A DNA stretch of 64,000 nt from Isoetes taiwanensis (taxonomy: Eukaryota; Streptophyta; Lycopodiopsida; Isoetales; Isoetaceae), in assembly GCA_021234155.1 (NCBI GenBank), contig JAJEKV010000033.1:14147422-14211421 (forward strand), given 5' to 3'. The notes under the pieces were generated by a model. That model did no database searches. It saw only the letters and a program-made list of their open reading frames with translations, and was not told the DNA's origin. Made by a program: the position numbers and the translations under genes. Below, one piece after another: positions 25,766-44,160 of this stretch (the first letter of the stretch is position 1; every line of letters begins with the position of its first letter).

Positions 25766-25919
25766 AATTCAAAGGTAAGAGTTTATTCTCGAGACACTGC
25801 TAGGGTGGCATTGAAATGAAAACAAGGTGAGGCCACTGCTCGACAAGTCCTTTGATCTATTGGACATGTATTAAAGTTTGCTTGGCGATGTGGAAGTGGA
25901 AGACAAAAGGAAATTGAAA

Positions 25920-26560
25920 TTCTTAGAAGTGGAATGCTCTTTAACATACCTTGGTTAACTTTGACTTCTCCCTTTTCTACTTCATCACGAATGAAGTGAT
26001 GATGTACTTCAATGTGCTTGGTTCATGGATGATGAACTGGATTCTTACACATGGCTATCCACTTTTGTTATCACAATAAAAAGGAGTAGACATTGGATCA
26101 TGGTATTTGGTTTACCTAGAGTTAAAGAAAAGAAGTTGATAGGTTATGATGATGCAGACTGGGGAGGTGACTTAGTTGATAGAAAGATATTTTTGGGTTT
26201 TGTATGCAAACTTGGTGATGCTGCCATATCTTGGAGGTGAAAAACAACAGGGCAAAAGTATGCTAGTGGGGTACAAAAGTAGGCGTCCGAACACATGCTG
26301 ACAACACTCATATGGCACCCCATGTGGCAGCTTGTTCAGGGTGTTACTGGTCTAGCACATGGTAATTAGGTAATCAATAGAAATATGTAACAGCTCCAAT
26401 GAATGACAAGTGGAATCTAAGTGCTGGGGTCGCGTTTTTTTGTACCCCACCAGCATACTTTTGCCCAACAGCTAAATCGAACACAGAGATGAAATATATG
26501 GCAGTAGCACTGGTAGTCTAAGAAGTTATTTGGTTGCAAAGAATGCTTGGATAGCTAGGT
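25920..26560 (+). pseudogene. Ty1-copia RNase H remnant (plus strand)
   Basis: The frame at 26,128-26,240 reads LIGYDDADWGGD and then GDAAISW, the copia RNase H signature. After an intervening MITE it resumes near 26,471 with TEMKYMAVA and EVIWLQRML, corresponding to the family's STEAEY and EAIWL region. Stops and frame changes make it non-functional. Orientation is opposite to the copia pol at 27,030-29,114, so they are probably separate insertions. Confidence 0.85.
26251..26465. mobile_element. MITE, 215 bp, with 27-28 bp terminal inverted repeats
   Basis: Left end GGCAAAAGTATGCTAGTGGG continues GTACAAAA. The right end is its reverse complement with one mismatch. It is flanked on both sides by CAACAG (26,245-26,250 and 26,466-26,471), which also restores the copia coding text around it. 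No coding capacity. A 6-bp duplication is unusual for the common plant MITE superfamilies, so I assign no superfamily. Confidence 0.88.
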
Positions 26561-27029
26561 AATTCATGTAAGAGGTATCTGGCCTTGTACGCTTAAAATA
26601 TACAAAAGTGTGCCTATCTCAATGCATGATACAAAATATTTTTTATTTCCTTTTTGTACAGACAGTCTTTTGAGAATCATTTTATTGCAAATATTCTCGG
26701 CGTGGCAGGTGTTTTTGATCCATCATTCTGAACCAAAATAAAGCTTTCCTGGTTTTTTGCTCTTATGTTAAAGATAGCTTCCAATTTCTTGCACTTCTTC
26801 TAAGTTTCGTACCCAACAATTTCTTAAGATCTCCTAAGTCTGACATCTGAAAGTATCCCCTATATGATGCTTTGCATCTTCCGAGATATGCTTTGTCATT
26901 GTTCACTATGACACAATCATCAGCATATGGTGCCATTATCAAGCATGTATTCCCTTCTTTTCACATATATAAATTGCCTTTTGTTTTTAGCTTCCTAATC
27001 CAGAAATTAAATACCCATTACACACTATA

Positions 27030-29114
27030 TTATTTCCTTGTTCACATCCTTCAGGCTGCTCCACGTAATTTCTTGTTCTAGATCCCATTTAAGAAGGTTG
27101 TCTTCACATCCATGTGCTCTATCTCCATATCATTTTGTACTATTTTGTTCACATCCTTCAGGCTGCTCCACGTAATTTCTTGTTCTAGATCCCATTTAAG
27201 AAGGTTGTCTTCACATCCATGTGCTCAATCTCCATATCATTTTGTACTACTAATGTTGATAGAGCTCTCAGACTAGTCACTTTGATTATGGGTGAAACAA
27301 TGTTCAGATAATCTACCCCTGCTCCCTGTGTATACCCTTTTGCAATTAGACAAGTCTTATACCTTTCTACTGAACCATCGACCTTCCCTTTGATTATAGA
27401 AGTCCATTTATTGCTAACAATGCTTTTACTTATAGGACGGGATACCAGCTCGTAAGTTCCCATTTTCTCAAAGGATGTTAACCCGTTTTGTATAGTCGCC
27501 TTCCATTCTAGAGAATCTGATCCCATCACGGCTTGCTCTAGATTCACGGACTCCATCACACAAAGATATCTTCGACTTTGGAACTTTTTTTGTTCTGGAA
27601 TAGAGATCTGAATCAAAAGAAAACTATAATTTAAGGCATTCTACCTCTTTAAAACAAGTGAATCCCCCCCTTGTCACAGTTTCAATATTAATTCTTTGTC
27701 CTTCATATGTTCCATCATGCACATCTTCTTGCGCACTATCCGATGCATTATCAGTTTCTACAGCCTCATGCACATCCTTATGCTATATCTTTGATGTATG
27801 CGATGAATTATTCACCTCTGTAATCTCATGCACCTTCTGGTTTAGTATCTGAATCACCATTTGTAACCAAACTCGGTTGTTTTGCTCCCTTTTTTTTTTT
27901 TTCATTTTCCTTTCCTATATCATGTATCAAATATTCTATTGGCATCCATTTTGTCTCTTCTTCATTCATCAAACACTTCCTGTTCTTATATAATATCTTT
28001 TTGTCAAATACAACATCTCTACTAACATGTATTTTATGCTTTGCAAGGTCATAGAGCTATAGTCATTTGCTTCCTCGTCATATCCTACTAAGAAAGTAGA
28101 AATACTCCTATTGTCTAGCTTTCTCCTCAACTCCTATGGCACCAATGTATAAGTTTAACACTTTCGTGGACCTTTAATCGTGAGACAAGTTGTTTGTTTT
28201 AGGTCTACATTTCCTCGTAAGCTTGGCTCCCTTTAATGTAAATCTTTGTGACCTATCGCACATAGCAAACAATGGTTATGGCTTCTTTTCATAGGTAATT
28301 GAGCAATCCATGAATATATTTTTGCAAACATAATAGTGTAATTCTTACGTTGTGCAATACTGTTTTGTTGCAGTGTATAGCAACATATATATTGTCTTTT
28401 TAACTCCACACATCTGACAAAACTTTTAAGTTCATCTGACCTATATTCACCTCCAAGATCTGATCTTAGATATTTTATCTGTGAAGATGTCTCATTACCT
28501 CTGCAACGTAAAGTTGGAAAGCATTAAATACTTGATCCTTTGAACGAAGGTAATAGCATTTGGTTCGTTTGCTGAAATCATCTATACGAGTAGAAAAATA
28601 TAATTTGCCTCTAAGACTCTGCACTTGCATGAGTCCACACACATCATAATGTACCCCCCTTTATTTTCAAAGGGAGTCTGCCTTGCTCTCCTAGCATACA
28701 AGATTCACACGCCATGCTCTTCATCATCAAATGCCAATACATCTAATAACTTATTTTTTTGGCAATTTGAATATTGTTATAATTTGCATGTGCCAATCTA
28801 AGACGCCAAGTATGTAGGTAATCCATGACAAAAACTTTGATAATGGCTTCTATATTCAATTCAAACAAATTTTCATTTCTTTGAGCTTCAAAGTTTTTCG
28901 CACCATCCTTTATAAATTTTGGCCGGGTCTTATGCAATACTAATTCAAAACCATGTCCTAAATTGGTGATTGAAATCAGATTGAACAACATATATGTATA
29001 ATACAATGCGCTTGGCATACTAAGAATACTTTTACCGGCCTTTAACAGTTTCAACCACATCCATGAACTTCTTGACGGATTTTTTTTTCTCCATCTGGAC
29101 CATAAAAACCTCAA
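27030..29114 (-). pseudogene. Ty1-copia pol remnant (GAG-pre-integrase, integrase, reverse transcriptase)
   Basis: Reading on the minus strand: 29,114-28,743 gives NLISITNLGHGFEL and HTWRLRLAHAN (GAG-pre-integrase, normally WH.RLGH). 28,490-28,270 gives LRSDLGGEY and QQNSIAQRKN (integrase core, normally NGVAERKN). 27,616-27,185 gives the copia RT start (KWTSIIKGKVDG, RYKTCLIAKGYTQG, MDVKTTFLNG). Linkers between domains are broken. LTRs were not identified. A 107-bp tandem duplication lies inside it at 27,038-27,250. Confidence 0.9.
27038..27250. repeat. 107-bp tandem duplication in copia RT
   Basis: The segment beginning TTGTTCACATCCTTCAGGCT occurs at 27,038 and 27,145 with almost no differences, duplicating the MDVKTTFLNG-coding part. 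Confidence 0.9.
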
Positions 29115-29937
29115 CTCCAGTGTCTAAATCAATATATTTTTCCTTCGTATATTAATAATTATTCCAATCACTGGTACCTCCTCTTTATCATTCACTAGTG
29201 CCCCTGTCGTGCAAAACCACGACTCCACCTATTCTCCCTTGCATATGGTAATAGTGTGATTTGCCTGCTTGCAAATGCAAATGTTAAAGTTTGCTATTTC
29301 TTTTTCTGTTCTTTTTCCTTTTACTTTTTTTGTGGGAATATATTTTGCTTGCATGTGGAGTGAGACGCAAGCGAATCATCGGATTAGCTGAAGTGAATCA
29401 CCAAGCTTCACTTAAGCGAATCCGCATACAACTGAAACAGGAAAATTTCAGCAAATGAAACTTTTCGTACGCAAAGTAGGCTAGCTCTCAAAAGCTCTCC
29501 GATTAAAATCCTAGAGCCAATACTGCCATTAGAAGAGACATGCTCAAAAGAAGGATGCCAAAGGAAAGGGGTGTTTCAAACATTATATCTCTAACATATA
29601 ATTGTAATGGGGTAGTTAAGGGGGCAAGTTAATTGTAGTTTATCTGAAGATTATATTTATGTTTAGGATTGCACATATGGCGACACTGAAATTTTTTGGA
29701 AGAATGCAGGTTTTTCTGGAAGCCACTATTGAAGATTCCAGAACTTCGATTAGTCATACTGGAGGGTTCCAGAGAGTTCTAGACCCACCTTTGTTTTCTT
29801 ATAAGAAAAGAGAAGCAAACTGTCAGCTGGATCAAAGTTGATAAGCAATCGTTTATTAGTCGCTGGTATATGGTGTTTGCGGATGAAAGAGCGAATGGGA
29901 GTGGGAAATTATAGGAGAAAAGTTTAGGTACGTAAAC
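29115..29937. other. Spacer, possible LTR-like remnant
   Basis: No gene. 29,720-29,790 has repeated TTCCAGA/TTCTAGA words and a TATAAGAAAAGAG stretch, which resembles plant copia LTR promoter regions, but I found no partner copy. Confidence 0.35.
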
Positions 29938-30700
29938 TAGTTAGAATTTTCATTAGTTGTGCGGTGTCTGCTAGGCCACTATTTTTTGGCATATTACAGA
30001 CCATTAGTGTGACACATGTCACATGAACATCGAGTCTTCCAAAAGGTGCACCCATTTAAATATGTAGTATCCATCTAAATATCATTACACACATTCATTT
30101 AAAGTTCTTCGCTCCATTTCTTTCTCCTCAATATTCTAAAGAATGATGTTCAAGCAAAATTAACAAACTCAAGTGGAGGCTTGGGTCTCCATCTCCAATG
30201 AATAAGCAAAACACAAATTTGGCCATAGTGCTATAAATTTGCCTTTTGATTCGTGACACGATAGAATTGCAAATGGCAATATATGGCACCTTCAATATTT
30301 TGCCTCATCGGTATGCAAACTAGTTAGAATTTTCGTTAGTTGTGCGGTGTCTGCTAGGCCACTATTTTTTGGCATATTACAGACCATTGGTGTGACACAT
30401 GTCACATGAACATCGAGTCTTCCAAAAGGTGCACCCACTTAAATATGTAGTATCCATCTAAATATCATTACACACATTCATTTAAAGTTCTTCACTCCAT
30501 TTCTTCTCCTCAATATTCTAAAGAAGGATGTTCAAGCAAAATTAACAAACTCAAGTGGAGGCTTGGGTCTCCATCTCCAATGAATAGGCAAAACACGAAT
30601 TTGGTCATAGTGCTATAAATTTGCCTTTTGATTCGTGACACGATAGAATTGCAAATGGCAATATATGGCACCTTCAATATTTTGCCTCATGGTCATGCAA
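29938..30700. repeat. 383-bp tandem duplication
   Basis: TAGTTAGAATTTTC(A/G)TTAG begins at 29,938 and 30,321. The two units remain about 98% similar through ATATGGCACCTTCAATATTT. 30,701-31,354 has no gene that I recognise and contains the NRPB1 copy 2 3' flank. Confidence 0.93.
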
Positions 30701-31354
30701 AACAAATCCTTATTGAACAAAATTGCTAGCTTAAAGCCATCTAAAATTTTTACTAAAAGGTGTAAATCATGTTGTATATGCCTATGTTATTGTCAACATC
30801 ATCATCATATTGCATTCTTATTTACAACATGCAAATTAAAAAACACAAAGTTGGCGAATAAAGCGCCGAATGCCGCCACAAATTCTTGTATATCTAAGAA
30901 ATGTGCCTTTAGAAATGTGCCTTTAGCGGGACAACGGGGAGGCATATAAAAAAGATATGCCATTGAAGAAATAGGAAGTCACAAAAATCAGCAATGAAGG
31001 TTTTGATTGTATTGGAATTGTCTAATTGACAACATGGCGTATGTTGAGCCCCAACAAGCATTGATATTTTCTGAAAACATCCATATTTTTCAATGAGCCT
31101 GACAACCCTTGAAATTTTCCTCTCCTAAAGGTAACAATACTGAATGACATCTGTTTAAGGCATCCATTGTTGCAATGTTTCACTTTCAAGAATAGCATGT
31201 TACAAGATTGCCATCATTTTGTTGCTTACAGGCTTCTGCCTTCCAGCAGACAGTCTTTAAGGGGTCTTCGAGCATTTTGTTACTTTAGGTGTTTTACCTA
31301 AATAATACTTTTTAATCGAATAATATATTACAGCCTAAAATACAGTCAGGCACA

Positions 31355-37991
<6,637 letters not shown>

Positions 37992-38194
37992 GGTAGCCTG
38001 CAAGAAATATTTTACAGCGCAAAGCCCTGTGGTTTGGTTTATATCAGATTTTAAAAGGCTGCCGTATTCGGCTGTTAGCTCCGGCAAGAATGAGGCGAAG
38101 GGTTTATGTTAGAGGTTTGGCGCCGGACAAGGAGCTCGAGCGGCTAAGCGCCTTCGAGTCCAACAAAGAGAACGAAGAAAGCACAATGCTGTGC

Positions 38195-38203
38195 TTATAT
38201 AAG
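38195..38203 (-). promoter_or_regulatory. Candidate TATA box of NRPB1 copy 2
   Basis: Identical TTATATAAG at the equivalent place, 205 bp upstream of the copy 2 ATG. About 470 bp of upstream sequence is shared by both copies before homology stops, so copy 2 kept the same proximal promoter, including the AAACCCTT motif near 38,097-38,104. Confidence 0.5.
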
Positions 38204-38458
38204 TCAAAACATGTTGCTTGTATTTTAAGACTCGGTTAAAATGGGGTGTTTGAAATATGCCCTCCGCATATTCTCACTTTTTGACATTACATGGTGGGAT
38301 ACGAACCTCGTATTTGTTATCCACCGTCGTGTTTAATTAAACCAGCCTTAATACCTTGGTTCTCAAGTTTACAGGCTGAGATCTAATCTTAGCCGTTAAT
38401 TAGAGTGATGTTACCGGCTAGTAACAGCTTCACCGGCAGACATTTTATGTTATTTCTC

Positions 38459-38860
38459 ATATTTCTAAATCCAGGCTGCTGTATGCTGTTATGCCAAGAT
38501 AATAGTAGATGGCCTTTTAAAGAACTAAGGCTTATAACGTAATGATTTGGGCCTTTACATAACAGACACCTTTTTGGGGGAGTTTAAGTTGTAAACAGTC
38601 GTTACAAATACTTTGATATTTCGGAACAATAAGAAAATATATCTGGAATTTGCTGTCTCAAAATATTTTTGCATATGTTGACTGTTATAAAGTGTTTATA
38701 AGATATAAACATACCACATTTTAGTGGCCTGATATATTGAATATGCGATATAAGCAGATCTCCAATATGGCATCTATCTGTTGGGAATCAAATGAATACA
38801 CCTTAGGGATAAGAACATAGTTTGGATAATGTTATCTGATCTATTTTTAGAAGGTTTAAC
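38459..38860. other. Spacer between the NRPB1 duplication and the retroelement cluster
   Basis: About 400 bp of AT-rich sequence with nothing recognisable. It separates the NRPB1 promoter from the truncated RT end and has no counterpart upstream of copy 1. Confidence 0.6.
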
Positions 38861-39442
38861 CAAGGTAACTTTCAAGTCATTGATACGTTTAAATCCGTGT
38901 TTCGATACATGGATGATTTGCTGGCTATAAATTGCCCTGCAATTAGAGATTATTTGAGTAAGGGTACTTCTTCAAACAGTAGCTTGCTGCAAATATATGA
39001 TTTGGACAAGCTTGGAATTAAGGAGGAAACCATCTTCTCAAATGATGGTTCTAATAACCAGACCTATGGTCAATCTGCAAATTTTCTAAATCTGAAGATT
39101 GAGATTGTCAACAGAACACATGGAATATATCGGACAGTCAAGTATGATAAAAGGGATAATTTACCATTCAAAGCCATTAGGTACATCCATGCTGATGGTT
39201 GCAGACCCTACCACCAATCCAGAAATGTTATCCTGTCCCAAATACTACCGTGTTTGTACATCAACTTTTGTCACACTGGAGCAACACGGGACATCATTGA
39301 CCTCATACATACATTCATGAGAAAAGGTTTTGACTGTTATAATCTTAAAAAGAGAGTTCTGAAGTATATCAAGGGCAGTATTTTTCCTGGGATGAAGTTT
39401 GATGCCAATGAGATATGTGAAGCCATTGACGCCTACTTCTAG
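38861..39442 (+). pseudogene. Penelope-like reverse transcriptase, 3' part, 5'-truncated copy
   Basis: Begins abruptly at CAAGGTAACTTTC and is about 99% identical to 51,874-52,455. It contains FRYMDDLLAI (RT motif 5), FLNLKIEI (motif E region), YDKRDNLPF and the thumb ending in the stop at 39,440-39,442. Motifs 1-4 are missing, so it cannot be active. Differences from the other copy are few (for example INFCHTG versus INSCHTG), implying recent copying. Confidence 0.88.
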
Positions 39443-40057
39443 TACATAAGGTATTACTGTTCTACTTCTCTAGTATGTATTTTGGCAGCTTAGCCCATAT
39501 AGGGTGTGGCATGGCTCCTGGTCTGAGTAGGGGCCTGCCACCCCTATCTCAGATTATAGAATCAGGATCTCTAGTATGCCCCACTCTACGGTTGGAGGAA
39601 GGGTTTTTTTTGTAAAGCACAAAGATTGCTTGCATGAAATTAGGAAAGAATTGTTTCTAATGATAATGAACATGACTGGCTCATAAATAGTGGTGATATT
39701 TGTTAGTTAACAATTATGCCTAAATTGACCACTTGGCCCTGTACGAAAATTACATAGTCTCTAATGGTCTTGTTACTTATGAGAAATAGGTAGATATACC
39801 AGCTTCCATTTTAATAAAAGGGTTCGGACTATTGCCTTATACCCTCGCTATGTGGAGTTAAGCCCATAGATGTAAAATATTCCCTTAATTTTAGTTTAAC
39901 CTAAAAGCCAAATATCTCCTTGGAGTTATGAACGATGGCGGAGCGGGATTCCCTACCCGGAATGGATGTGGCTGGACTCTGCTCCAAAATAATCTGACAG
40001 GTTCGTCTTAAACTCCGGCTGGTGCATGAACCTAGTTTTCCCGGGCTTTTTCTAGCA
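39443..40057 (+). other. Conserved spacer between RT stop and ORF1 (candidate pLTR region)
   Basis: About 615 bp, nearly identical to 52,456-53,074, and partly preserved at 63,050-63,174 (AGGGTG(T/A)GGCATG, CTGCCACCCCTAT, TACGGT(T/A)GGAGG). Contains a GC-rich imperfect hairpin around GGCATGGCTCC and GGGGCCTGCC. In Penelope-like elements such a segment shared between tandem copies is called a pseudo-LTR; the name here is inference. I searched for a hammerhead ribozyme core (CTGATGA with GAAA) and found none. Confidence 0.6.
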
Positions 40058-40347
40058 ATGGATCAGTGGGACCTTATTCTAGATGACGATCTTCCCTTTT
40101 TAAAGGCGACAAATCGCGCCCTAAATGATCGGGGCCCTTAGCGAGAGAAATAGATTTTTGCATGCAAGATCTTGATCTGAGTAGAAATATGGACAGCTAT
40201 GGTAAACGTGGCAGGCAAAATTACGGTGGCCAACCTCAAAACAGAAGATTCCAAAACACACATAGACAAAGCTATGGGGATGCTTCACCTTATGTTCCTG
40301 AAACACAGTATATGGCTGAGCAGGACTCAGACACAGAAGATAACCAG
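40058..40347 (+). pseudogene. Retroelement ORF1 exon 1, copy A (stop codon)
   Basis: Homologous to the intact exon at 53,075-53,359. Starts MDQWDLILDDDLPF, then diverges and meets an in-frame TAG near 40,139. It recovers the frame at FCMQDLDLSRNMDSYGKRG and ends DSDTEDNQ at a CAG|GTATTT donor. The disrupting changes fall on CAG/CTG triplets (see findings), so they may be real mutations or base-calling errors. Confidence 0.75.
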
Positions 40348-42102
40348 GTATTTATCACTGTAAAATCATGGTAAAGGAGTGATATACTTACCTTTAATAG
40401 TAACAGATCTTTGGCTAAGCAAATGGGGAGCTTAGTAGACTCTGAATTCTCCCAACTATACTTGTTATGAAGAATGTCCTTAGACAATGATGTTACAGCC
40501 TTTCATGGCTTAGAAAATCTTAATTAGTATTGCTTTTTGTCACTGCATCTTTTCTGTGCTCTTATGTAGTATTGGGCAAAAGGATTACATTAGGCGATCG
40601 GTGATAAACCGAGAAGCCCAATGTACCTTTTGGCCCTTGCACTGTTACCATTATCATGCTAACAGTGTATTGTTTGGCTGCAGGTACGGGCTTCTCTTCC
40701 TAATGTTCTACTTTTGTCCAGTTTATATTAGGAGCTTTTGGGATGTGGATTGCAACAAGGACGTGATCTAAAGATAAAGAGATTTTTGCTTAATGAAAGC
40801 TAAAGAAAGAAGGGATAGATATGAGTTAAATTTGGGATCTGAAAGCACTTGCACAGGATATGTACTTCCTTTACTTGTATTCCAGCAAAGGTACTCTGTT
40901 GTGTTCTGAAATATCGTTGATGATATATTACATATTATCCTGGCTAATATCTGGAGCCTAGGAGCATTTTGAAACTCCTGACTGCTAAGTATCTCAATCT
41001 AGTAATTTACTGATGTTATAAATGTTGAACAGTCTTGCCACTTTTTCATTTGTAGCTATACACTATCTAGAATAGTGTGTAAGATTACTATCATGTTTCT
41101 TTGCCCCGGATAAGGTATAAAAGGCTTGGAAACGGATTTTTATTCCCTAATAGTGTGATGTTTCACTTTTTAATGCATCTTGAAATTTCTATTTAAAAAG
41201 GGAAGAAGGTTTAAACCTCATGCATCTTGAAAGGTCAATATGTGGCAGATAATGAATAATCTTCTTTCAAGTTTATGTTTCATAAGATAAGCTTGTTCTC
41301 TCTATTTCTAAAAAAAATACATCCCGGAAGGGCTTTGGGATCATATATTAATTACCTTTCACATACTATACAAAAGGGTAAAACACATATGCATTTAAAA
41401 GTGATTCGGTACATGGCGGAAATATGGTATGCATGTAACATGGCGAGAAATATGATATGCATGTAACATGCAAATTTAAAACTCACCTTGAAACCGAAGG
41501 TAAATAAATAAAGAGACTTCACATTATATAACTAGATGATGCAATAAAATTTGAATCATGGTTACATGCTTGATATGATTGGCATATGACTAAACATTGT
41601 AAATTTGTTTCTAGTCTACCTTTCTATCGGTTCTATCTTTGAACATGTTAACTTAATTCTAGGCATAACCTATGAGCTATAAATGTCATGGGTTGTGGTC
41701 TAAAGATACAGTAATGTATAGGCATAATATACCTCAGTTTGCAAGGATTAATATGCTTGAATAGAACAAAGGATTGTATGTTCTGATAAATAGTGGTTAT
41801 ACAGTAGTAATAACAGTAGCAAATCGATTACTCTGGAAAAGTGGTACCATCTTGGACTATGTTCTTGTATGGCCAGATAAGACAGCAGAGGGATTGACCA
41901 ATGCTGATGTTTGTGCTAGTTTTTACTAGTTCAAGCCGGGTTTTTTTCATGATATTTCTGTGCATTGGTCTTACCAGTGCTGCCATGATTCCTTAGCAAA
42001 GATTTGCTAATGTGATTGCCTTCACATTCTGAAATTGGTTCGTACCTTTTAGCTCTTGCTTTCATTTCTGTAGGACTCAAAACCCTGATTGTACATTTGC
42101 AG
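40348..42102 (+). other. Intron of retroelement ORF1, copy A (1,755 bp)
   Basis: Donor CAG|GTATTT at 40,348 and acceptor TTTGCAG|GGT ending at 42,102. Phase 0 on both sides joins DNQ to GEYDNL. Homologous intron sequence is found at 53,360-53,679 and 57,542-58,797, and decayed at 61,850-62,660. An open frame beginning at 42,016 inside the intron runs into exon 2, but its first 29 codons are intronic. Confidence 0.75.
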
Positions 42103-43491
42103 GGTGAATATGATAATCTGGAAGAAGCTGAGTTCAAATTGGTGATTCCAACCTGGAACTCGGAGCTCGTTGGATGGGGTTATGACAAAAATAACATTGA
42201 GTGCCCCAACAATGCTGTTCAAACACTATTATGCAGTATCAAACATGACAAGGTACACCAAAAAATTCTGGAAAAAGAAGCCCTTAAGGAGCCAAATGGG
42301 TACTCCCTCGTGAGCCATCTTGGGTTCAGCAACTGGCTGAAACTGATACCTAAGATCAATGGGACCCTGAATGAATGGGATGAGGTCAATACTATGGTGG
42401 ATGCCCTTTATGATAAACTACCTGCACAAATTGGTGATTGGACTCTTGAAGATGACATTGCTAAGTCAGACTTCATGAAAGGAATTGCTGCACTTAACAT
42501 TGCAAATAATATTAAAGTCCAGCCTAAAGAAGGAGATTGCATAGTGCAAACTGAAAGTATGGACAGCTGCAAAATGCTCAGTGCAGATAATGATCCGTTT
42601 GGAGAAATGCTACTGTCTGACCAAGATAAGGCCGCCATCAAAGCTAAAAGTGGTATTAGCAACATGGATAGTAATGAATTCTGTTTCACTTTGGCTAACT
42701 GCTTGAAGTTCCCTATTATTCCTGCTAGGCACGTTGAAAGCAATGGTGCTTTATACAACCAAGGTATTTGGAGATCCAAAAATTTTGGTGCATTGGCACC
42801 AATATCACTAGAAGCTTGGATGATACTAGGATGCATTTCACCCGAGCAAGTAGAAGAAGCCAAGCTTGCTGCTCACAGAATGGACAAGTACGTGAATAAA
42901 CTCAAGGTGAAATTGTGCATAGACAATAAGTTTTTTGACAAACTGTGCTCTGTTAGTGACTGCATCTTTATCAGCCAAAAAGGCCACATGGCATACCCTT
43001 CCATCAGAAGAGAGGATTTTTACATCAAAAGATTTTGGCGTACACTCTGCCCCTATTTTAAGTGCCCTTGTGAACCAAAGGGCAGAACTCCAGACGGTTC
43101 TAAATGCAAAGACAACATGACTTGGGTGGACCATGCCGTGTGGTATATGTTAAACAATCTGCCCATCCTTTATCCAGACATGTCAATTGCGGGACATATG
43201 GTGTCCATCAGAAACTGTCTAAAAACCACTCTCAAAACCAGCATTCTGGCTTTTATTTCATATTTGGAAGTGAGGAACATCTTGATTGGAATGGCTTTGA
43301 AGTTGGCATCTGACCCACTTGCTGACCTTAAATTGGGTCTACCTAAATGTAAGCTAGTTGACATTTGTGAGAAGACTATCAAGCCTGCATCTTTTCTCAA
43401 AAGAATGGATGGACAGAAAGGGAGGGGAACCTTTCATAAAAAGCAGCAGACAGCTTCCCCATCAACTAGTGCACATAGCAGAAATATCTAG
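42103..43491 (+). CDS. Retroelement ORF1 exon 2, unknown protein (about 462 residues)
   Basis: A single open frame from the inferred acceptor (GEYDNLEEAEFKLVIPTW) to the TAG at 43,489-43,491. With exon 1 the protein would be about 558 residues. I recognise no family. Visible features: an acidic N-terminal region, CPYFKCPC followed by C and H residues (putative zinc-binding cluster near 43,050-43,130), and a lysine/serine-rich C-terminus (GQKGRGTFHKKQ). Its fixed place between the spacer and the RT, and its presence in at least three copies, make it part of the retroelement. A gag-like or nucleic-acid-binding role is possible but not shown. Confidence 0.7.
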   Translation, partial: GEYDNLEEAEFKLVIPTWNSELVGWGYDKNNIECPNNAVQTLLCSIKHDKVHQKILEKEALKEPNGYSLVSHLGFSNWLKLIPKINGTLNEWDEVNTMVDALYDKLPAQIGDWTLEDDIAKSDFMKGIAALNIANNIKVQPKEGDCIVQTESMDSCKMLSADNDPFGEMLLSDQDKAAIKAKSGISNMDSNEFCFTLANCLKFPIIPARHVESNGALYNQGIWRSKNFGALAPISLEAWMILGCISPEQVEEAKLAAHRMDKYVNKLKVKLCIDNKFFDKLCSVSDCIFISQKGHMAYPSIRREDFYIKRFWRTLCPYFKCPCEPKGRTPDGSKCKDNMTWVDHAVWYMLNNLPILYPDMSIAGHMVSIRNCLKTTLKTSILAFISYLEVRNILIGMALKLASDPLADLKLGLPKCKLVDICEKTIKPASFLKRMDGQKGRGTFHKKQQTASPSTSAHSRNI

Positions 43492-44160
43492 CATTATAAC
43501 AGGGGGTTGTTTTTGTATTTTTGTACTTTTTTTCCTAAGGTTTTTATATGATTTGATGATCGTATTCCATGAGACGTACTAATCGGTACATCTAGAGTGC
43601 ACATACGCTCACTTTAATTTTCGTGACACATTCCCATGGTTGAATCCATAAATTTTGATATATATTTTTTATAATTTAAAGTTCTATGCTAACCAAAAAG
43701 TATTTTTTCCTTGCTTTGCATGCAAGGCTCGCGACCCTTCAACTTAGGGTTTTGTTCTGCCTGGTCCTCTGCCATATTCGACAGGGCATGGATCATGTCG
43801 GATCAGCTAAGCCTATTTTCTTATCTTGTTGCCTGACACGGGTGTTAGTTCTTTGAGGTTGAACCCCATATCGATTCAATTTCTATAACTATAGAAGGGG
43901 CGAGAGGGATATGGGATTATGAATCTGCAGAAGAATAGAGCAAGAAATAAAAGCCGCAGTGTCTGGTGCGGTGGGTTTCAAGGCCTTGATGTCATGTATG
44001 GCAGAAGCGTCCAAGCAAAATAAAGATCACTAAAATATGTAGCATAATAACAGGGGGTTTTCTTTGTGTTTTTGTACGCTTTTCACTAAGGTTTTCCTAT
44101 GATTTCGTGATGTATTCAAATGGATGTACTAATGCGTACATCTAGAGTGCACCATTTCTG
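43480..44160. repeat. Pair of about 125-bp direct repeats after ORF1
   Basis: TAGCAT(T/A)ATAACAGGGGGTT through GTACATCTAGAGTGCAC occurs at 43,488-43,602 and 44,040-44,152, about 550 bp apart and diverged. The stretch between them has no gene. Confidence 0.85.

Noticed and set aside
22013-25803. Many 60-160 codon open frames on both strands
   Set aside because: High GC content removes stops in a repeat array; frames are not conserved between the tandem units.
39443-40057. Possible hammerhead ribozyme in the candidate pLTR
   Set aside because: No CTGATGA plus GAAA core was found here or in the second spacer copy; a CTGATGA near 47,431 lacks the GAAA partner.
42016-42102. Upstream ATG extending ORF1 exon 2
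   Set aside because: Lies in the inferred intron; the phase-0 splice junction gives a better supported protein.
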